Part shown: positions 5,481 through 5,998 of the stretch, piece by piece
Layout: every line of letters starts with the position of its first letter
Position numbering within the stretch: position 1 is the first letter of the stretch
DNA from: an uncultured Bacteroidales bacterium
GTDB taxonomy: Bacteria; Bacteroidota; Bacteroidia; Bacteroidales; Paludibacteraceae
Assembly: GCA_903873355.1 (NCBI GenBank)
Contig: CAIQOG010000597.1
Coordinates: forward strand, 1 to 5,998
Length of the DNA stretch: 5,998 bases
Direction of reading: 5' to 3'
Notes under the pieces: generated by a model
Told to the model about the DNA's origin: nothing
Database searches by the model: none
What the model saw: the letters and a program-made list of their open reading frames with translations, nothing else
Made by a program: the position numbers and the translations under genes

Positions 5481-5600
5481 GCCCCCTATCCCCCTAAAGG
5501 GGGGACTTCTCAATTTAATATGGGGTTGAGAAGTCTTTATTAATTCTAAAAATATATATTATTTACTCTCTCTTATTCCCCCTTCAGGGGGTTAGGGGGC
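5481..5600. repeat. 120-bp REP pair (REPIN/MITE-like) between sufB and sufC
   Basis: Two G/C-run units in inverted orientation enclose an AT-rich centre. Unit 1 is 5481-5504 (GCCCCCTATCCCCCTAAAGG plus GGGG). Unit 2 is 5577-5600, read on the - strand as GCCCCCTAACCCCCTGAAGG plus GGGA. They match at 21 of 24 positions. Each unit can form a CCCCC/GGGGG mini-hairpin with a 4-nt loop. The pair resembles REP doublets mobilised in trans by RAYT/TnpA_REP transposases; from general knowledge, similar CCCCTAACCCCCTAAAGGGG-type repeats are abundant in many Bacteroidota genomes. No coding sequence is inside. It begins 2 bp after the sufB stop and ends 6 bp before the sufC ATG. Confidence 0.75.
5504..5535. 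repeat. Perfect 10-bp stem-loop inside the REP pair
   Basis: GACTTCTCAA (5504-5513) and TTGAGAAGTC (5526-5535) are perfect inverted repeats around a 12-nt loop. The stem abuts REP unit 1. In the suf transcript it would form a stable hairpin directly before the G-rich unit upstream of sufC. It lacks a following U-run in the sufC direction, so it is more likely a processing or stability element, or simply part of the mobile unit, than a terminator. Confidence 0.7.
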
Positions 5601-5602
5601 TT

Positions 5603-5998
5603 TTATCCCACACTACCTTCCAGTGTTATTTGAAGCAGTTTTTGTGCTTCCACGGCGAATTCCATAGGTAGTTTGTTGAGTACTTCTTTGGCATAACCAT
5701 TTACAATCAGTCCTACAGCGTCTTCCGTCGAAATTCCACGCTGATTGCAGTAAAATATCTGATCTTCATTTATTTTTGATGTTGTTGCTTCGTGTTCCAC
5801 AATGGCGGTATCGTTGTTCACTTCCATGTAAGGGAATGTATGCGCACCGCATTTATCACCGAGTAATAAACTGTCGCATTGTGAGAAATTACGGGCATTT
5901 TCGGCTGCCGGATTGATTTTCACCAAACCACGATAGCTGTTTTGGCTTACACCTGCCGAAATTCCTTTTGACAGAATATGACTGCTGGTATTTTTTCC
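5603..5998 (-). CDS. sufB: Fe-S cluster assembly protein SufB, C-terminal part (5' cut by window)
   Basis: The frame is open to the window edge, giving the last 131 residues of SufB. The visible sequence starts [20 protein letters not shown] and ends LEGSVG. SufB is the main scaffold of the SufBCD complex and carries residues for nascent cluster formation. The segment [19 protein letters not shown] contains the Cys equivalent to E. coli Cys405. EHEATTSK, 27-29 residues later, contains the Glu-His-Glu triad equivalent to E. coli 432-434; the spacing matches. The first complete codon coincides with the window end, and a TTG at 5926 is an internal Leu codon, not a start. It is the first suf gene in the visible order and is followed after 2 bp by the REP pair that separates it from sufC. 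Confidence 0.95.
   Translation of the reverse strand, partial: GKNTSSHILSKGISAGVSQNSYRGLVKINPAAENARNFSQCDSLLLGDKCGAHTFPYMEVNNDTAIVEHEATTSKINEDQIFYCNQRGISTEDAVGLIVNGYAKEVLNKLPMEFAVEAQKLLQITLEGSVG

Noticed and set aside
5475..5513. 13-codon upstream extension of SufC
   Set aside because: The extension is translated REP repeat (MRSPPFRGIGGSF), and MLQIKNLHA is the normal SufC N-terminus.
5924..5926. TTG as a start codon for a separate 107-residue protein
   Set aside because: The frame continues upstream to the window edge with typical SufB sequence ([15 protein letters not shown]), so the TTG is an internal Leu codon.

Overview
The window looks like a chromosomal segment from a Bacteroidota bacterium, possibly a Marinilabiliales/Prolixibacteraceae-type lineage, though that finer placement is only a guess. 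The reasons are moderate GC with AT-rich spacers, almost no Shine-Dalgarno sequences, one good match to the Bacteroidota -7 promoter element TAnnTTTG, the SUF gene order, and the style of the intergenic repeats.

Positions 1-1025 (+ strand) hold three consecutive small membrane-anchored proteins, the first cut by the window edge. Each has one or two N-terminal hydrophobic segments and a soluble tail rich in His, Cys or Met. The first two share an acidic M(S/T)DEExxxFK motif. They look like a metal- or stress-related envelope cluster, but no function can be assigned. An imperfect hairpin with T-rich flanks at about 1050-1085 separates them from the convergent genes.

Positions 1093-2756 (- strand) hold a CoA-pyrophosphatase-type Nudix hydrolase followed by the 23S rRNA pseudouridine synthase RluF. 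RluF has a basic, low-complexity C-terminal tail that contains a 7-bp tandem repeat.

Positions 2842-5998 (- strand) hold the SUF iron-sulfur assembly genes in the order sufB (3' part only), sufC, sufD. SufB, SufC and SufD form the scaffold/ATPase complex on which Fe-S clusters are built. Both junctions of this operon carry inserted repeat DNA. Between sufB and sufC lies a 120-bp non-coding element bounded by two inverted REP-like GCCCCCTA-type units. Between sufC and sufD lies a 538-bp cassette: an AT-rich GxxExxY-family gene (PD-(D/E)XK nuclease fold) enclosed by 41-bp terminal inverted repeats matching at 38 of 41 positions. Those repeats are built from ACTWAG words spaced 8-10 bp. The cassette fits exactly between the two genes: one repeat contains the sufC stop codon and the other ends 3 bp before the sufD ATG. 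This cassette is the most interesting object in the window and looks like a compact mobile or selfish unit that has entered an essential operon without breaking a gene.

No tRNA, rRNA, CRISPR array or conventional transposase gene is visible, and no stretch longer than 300 bases lacks a gene.
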